From: Romboutsia sp. 13368
GTDB taxonomy: Bacteria; Bacillota; Clostridia; Peptostreptococcales; Peptostreptococcaceae
Assembly (NCBI RefSeq): GCF_018336475.1
Contig: NZ_CP048741.1
Location: 1,828,517 to 1,836,026 of the forward strand
Reading direction: 5' to 3'
DNA: 7,510 nt
This document shows positions 7,119-7,510 of the stretch, in pieces. The translations under genes were made by a program, and so were the position numbers. The notes under the pieces were generated by a model that saw only the letters and a list, made by a program, of their open reading frames with translations, was not told the DNA's origin and ran no database searches. Each line of letters begins with the position of its first letter. Position 1 is the stretch's first letter.

Positions 7119-7463
7119 CTAAAAAGCATTTACTATATGATTTATCTTATTTTCTTTTAAATATACTTCTATGACATCAAACCTTATTGGTATATCATTT
7201 AAATTATTTTTAAGCATGAAATATTTAGCTGTATTTATTATTTTTCTTTTTTTATTATAATTTACAGCCTCTGATGGATATCCAAATTTTATGCTAGTTC
7301 TTGACTTAACTTCAATAAATACTAATTCTTCATTCAATTTAGCTATTATATCTATCTCTCCACTATTTATTCTATAATTAGTATCTAAAATACTAGCATC
7401 ATTATCTATTAGATAGTTTACTGCTATCTTTTCTCCTAATCTTCCTTTTTGAATATTATTCAT
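7119..7463 (-). CDS. yraN: YraN family (UPF0102) endonuclease-like protein
   Basis: This 114-residue protein has the length and motifs of UPF0102, a family with the archaeal Holliday-junction-resolvase type of restriction-endonuclease fold; its cellular role is not firmly established. Visible motifs are GRLGEKIAVNYL (7-18), NYRINSGEIDIIA (29-41) and VFIEVKSRTS (48-57). Together they supply the PD-(D/E)xK set: E11, D38, E51 and K53. A lysine-rich helix follows (NKKRKIINTAKYF, 70-82), then RFDVIEV (94-100). No signal peptide or membrane segment is seen. The ATG has AGGAG 6 bases upstream. It stands at the head of the visible operon, 12 bases before comM; neighbourhood with comM and dprA suggests a DNA-junction or DNA-end role, which is inference. 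Confidence 0.92.
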   Translation of the reverse strand: MNNIQKGRLGEKIAVNYLIDNDASILDTNYRINSGEIDIIAKLNEELVFIEVKSRTSIKFGYPSEAVNYNKKRKIINTAKYFMLKNNLNDIPIRFDVIEVYLKENKINHIVNAF

Positions 7464-7510
7464 AAGTATCTCCTATGTACTTTTTTGTAAGTATTGTCAT
7501 TAATAATCAC
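7460..7510 (-). CDS. Possible 3' end of an upstream gene (partial)
   Basis: From the right edge, one minus-strand frame is open for 16 codons (VIINDNTYKKVHRRYL) and stops at TGA 7460-7462, overlapping the yraN ATG by four bases (ATGA), a common coupling arrangement. The fragment is too short to assign to a family, and open frames of this length arise by chance in AT-rich DNA. The alternative is that 7464-7510 is non-coding spacer. No promoter for yraN is evident there, which weakly favours an upstream gene in the same operon. Confidence 0.25.
   Translation of the reverse strand: MIINDNTYKKVHRRYL

Noticed and set aside
1..7510. Undescribed defence, mobile or RNA-based system
   Set aside because: All long frames match core housekeeping families, there are no direct repeats, transposase genes, tRNA-linked sites or unexplained long intergenic regions, and base composition is even throughout.

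Overview
The window is about 7.5 kb of very AT-rich DNA in which every supported gene lies on the minus strand, so transcription runs from the right edge to the left. Low GC, strong AGGAGG-type ribosome binding sites, a Gram-positive CodY with the typical Firmicute winged-helix sequence, and the order topA then codY point to a member of the Clostridia. From memory of gene order, topA-codY adjacency is found in Clostridioides difficile and relatives (Peptostreptococcaceae); this assignment is inference, not a database match.

In transcription order the layout is: (1) yraN (7119-7463), a small PD-(D/E)xK nuclease-fold protein; (2) comM/yifB (5568-7106), an AAA+ Mg-chelatase-like helicase; (3) dprA (4383-5558), the ssDNA-binding RecA loader; (4) topA (2342-4426), DNA topoisomerase I. 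These four are packed with gaps of 9-12 bases and then a 44-base overlap between dprA and topA, so they look like one operon whose promoter lies outside the window. (5) A 136-base spacer carries a near-consensus sigma-A promoter (TTGAAA, 17-base spacer, TGnTAATAT) that starts codY (1420-2205), the BCAA/GTP-responsive global regulator. (6) A hairpin terminator follows codY. (7) rarA (84-1355), a clostridial-type RarA/MgsA AAA+ ATPase, begins almost on top of that terminator and ends at its own hairpin (38-77).

Functionally, the region is a DNA-processing and genome-maintenance cluster (YraN, ComM, DprA, TopA, RarA) with a nutrient-sensing repressor embedded in it. Two start sites were revised: topA starts at the ATG at 4426, and rarA most likely at a TTG at 1355, because upstream in-frame GTG codons overlap the ribosome binding sites.

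No mobile elements, CRISPR arrays, tRNA, rRNA, riboswitches or anything that looks like an undescribed system were seen. This is core chromosome. The points worth a second look are local: the dprA/topA overlap with a DprA tail read in a second frame, the lack of promoter space for rarA behind the codY terminator, and the apparent lack of the ligand-binding arginine in the CodY sensor domain.
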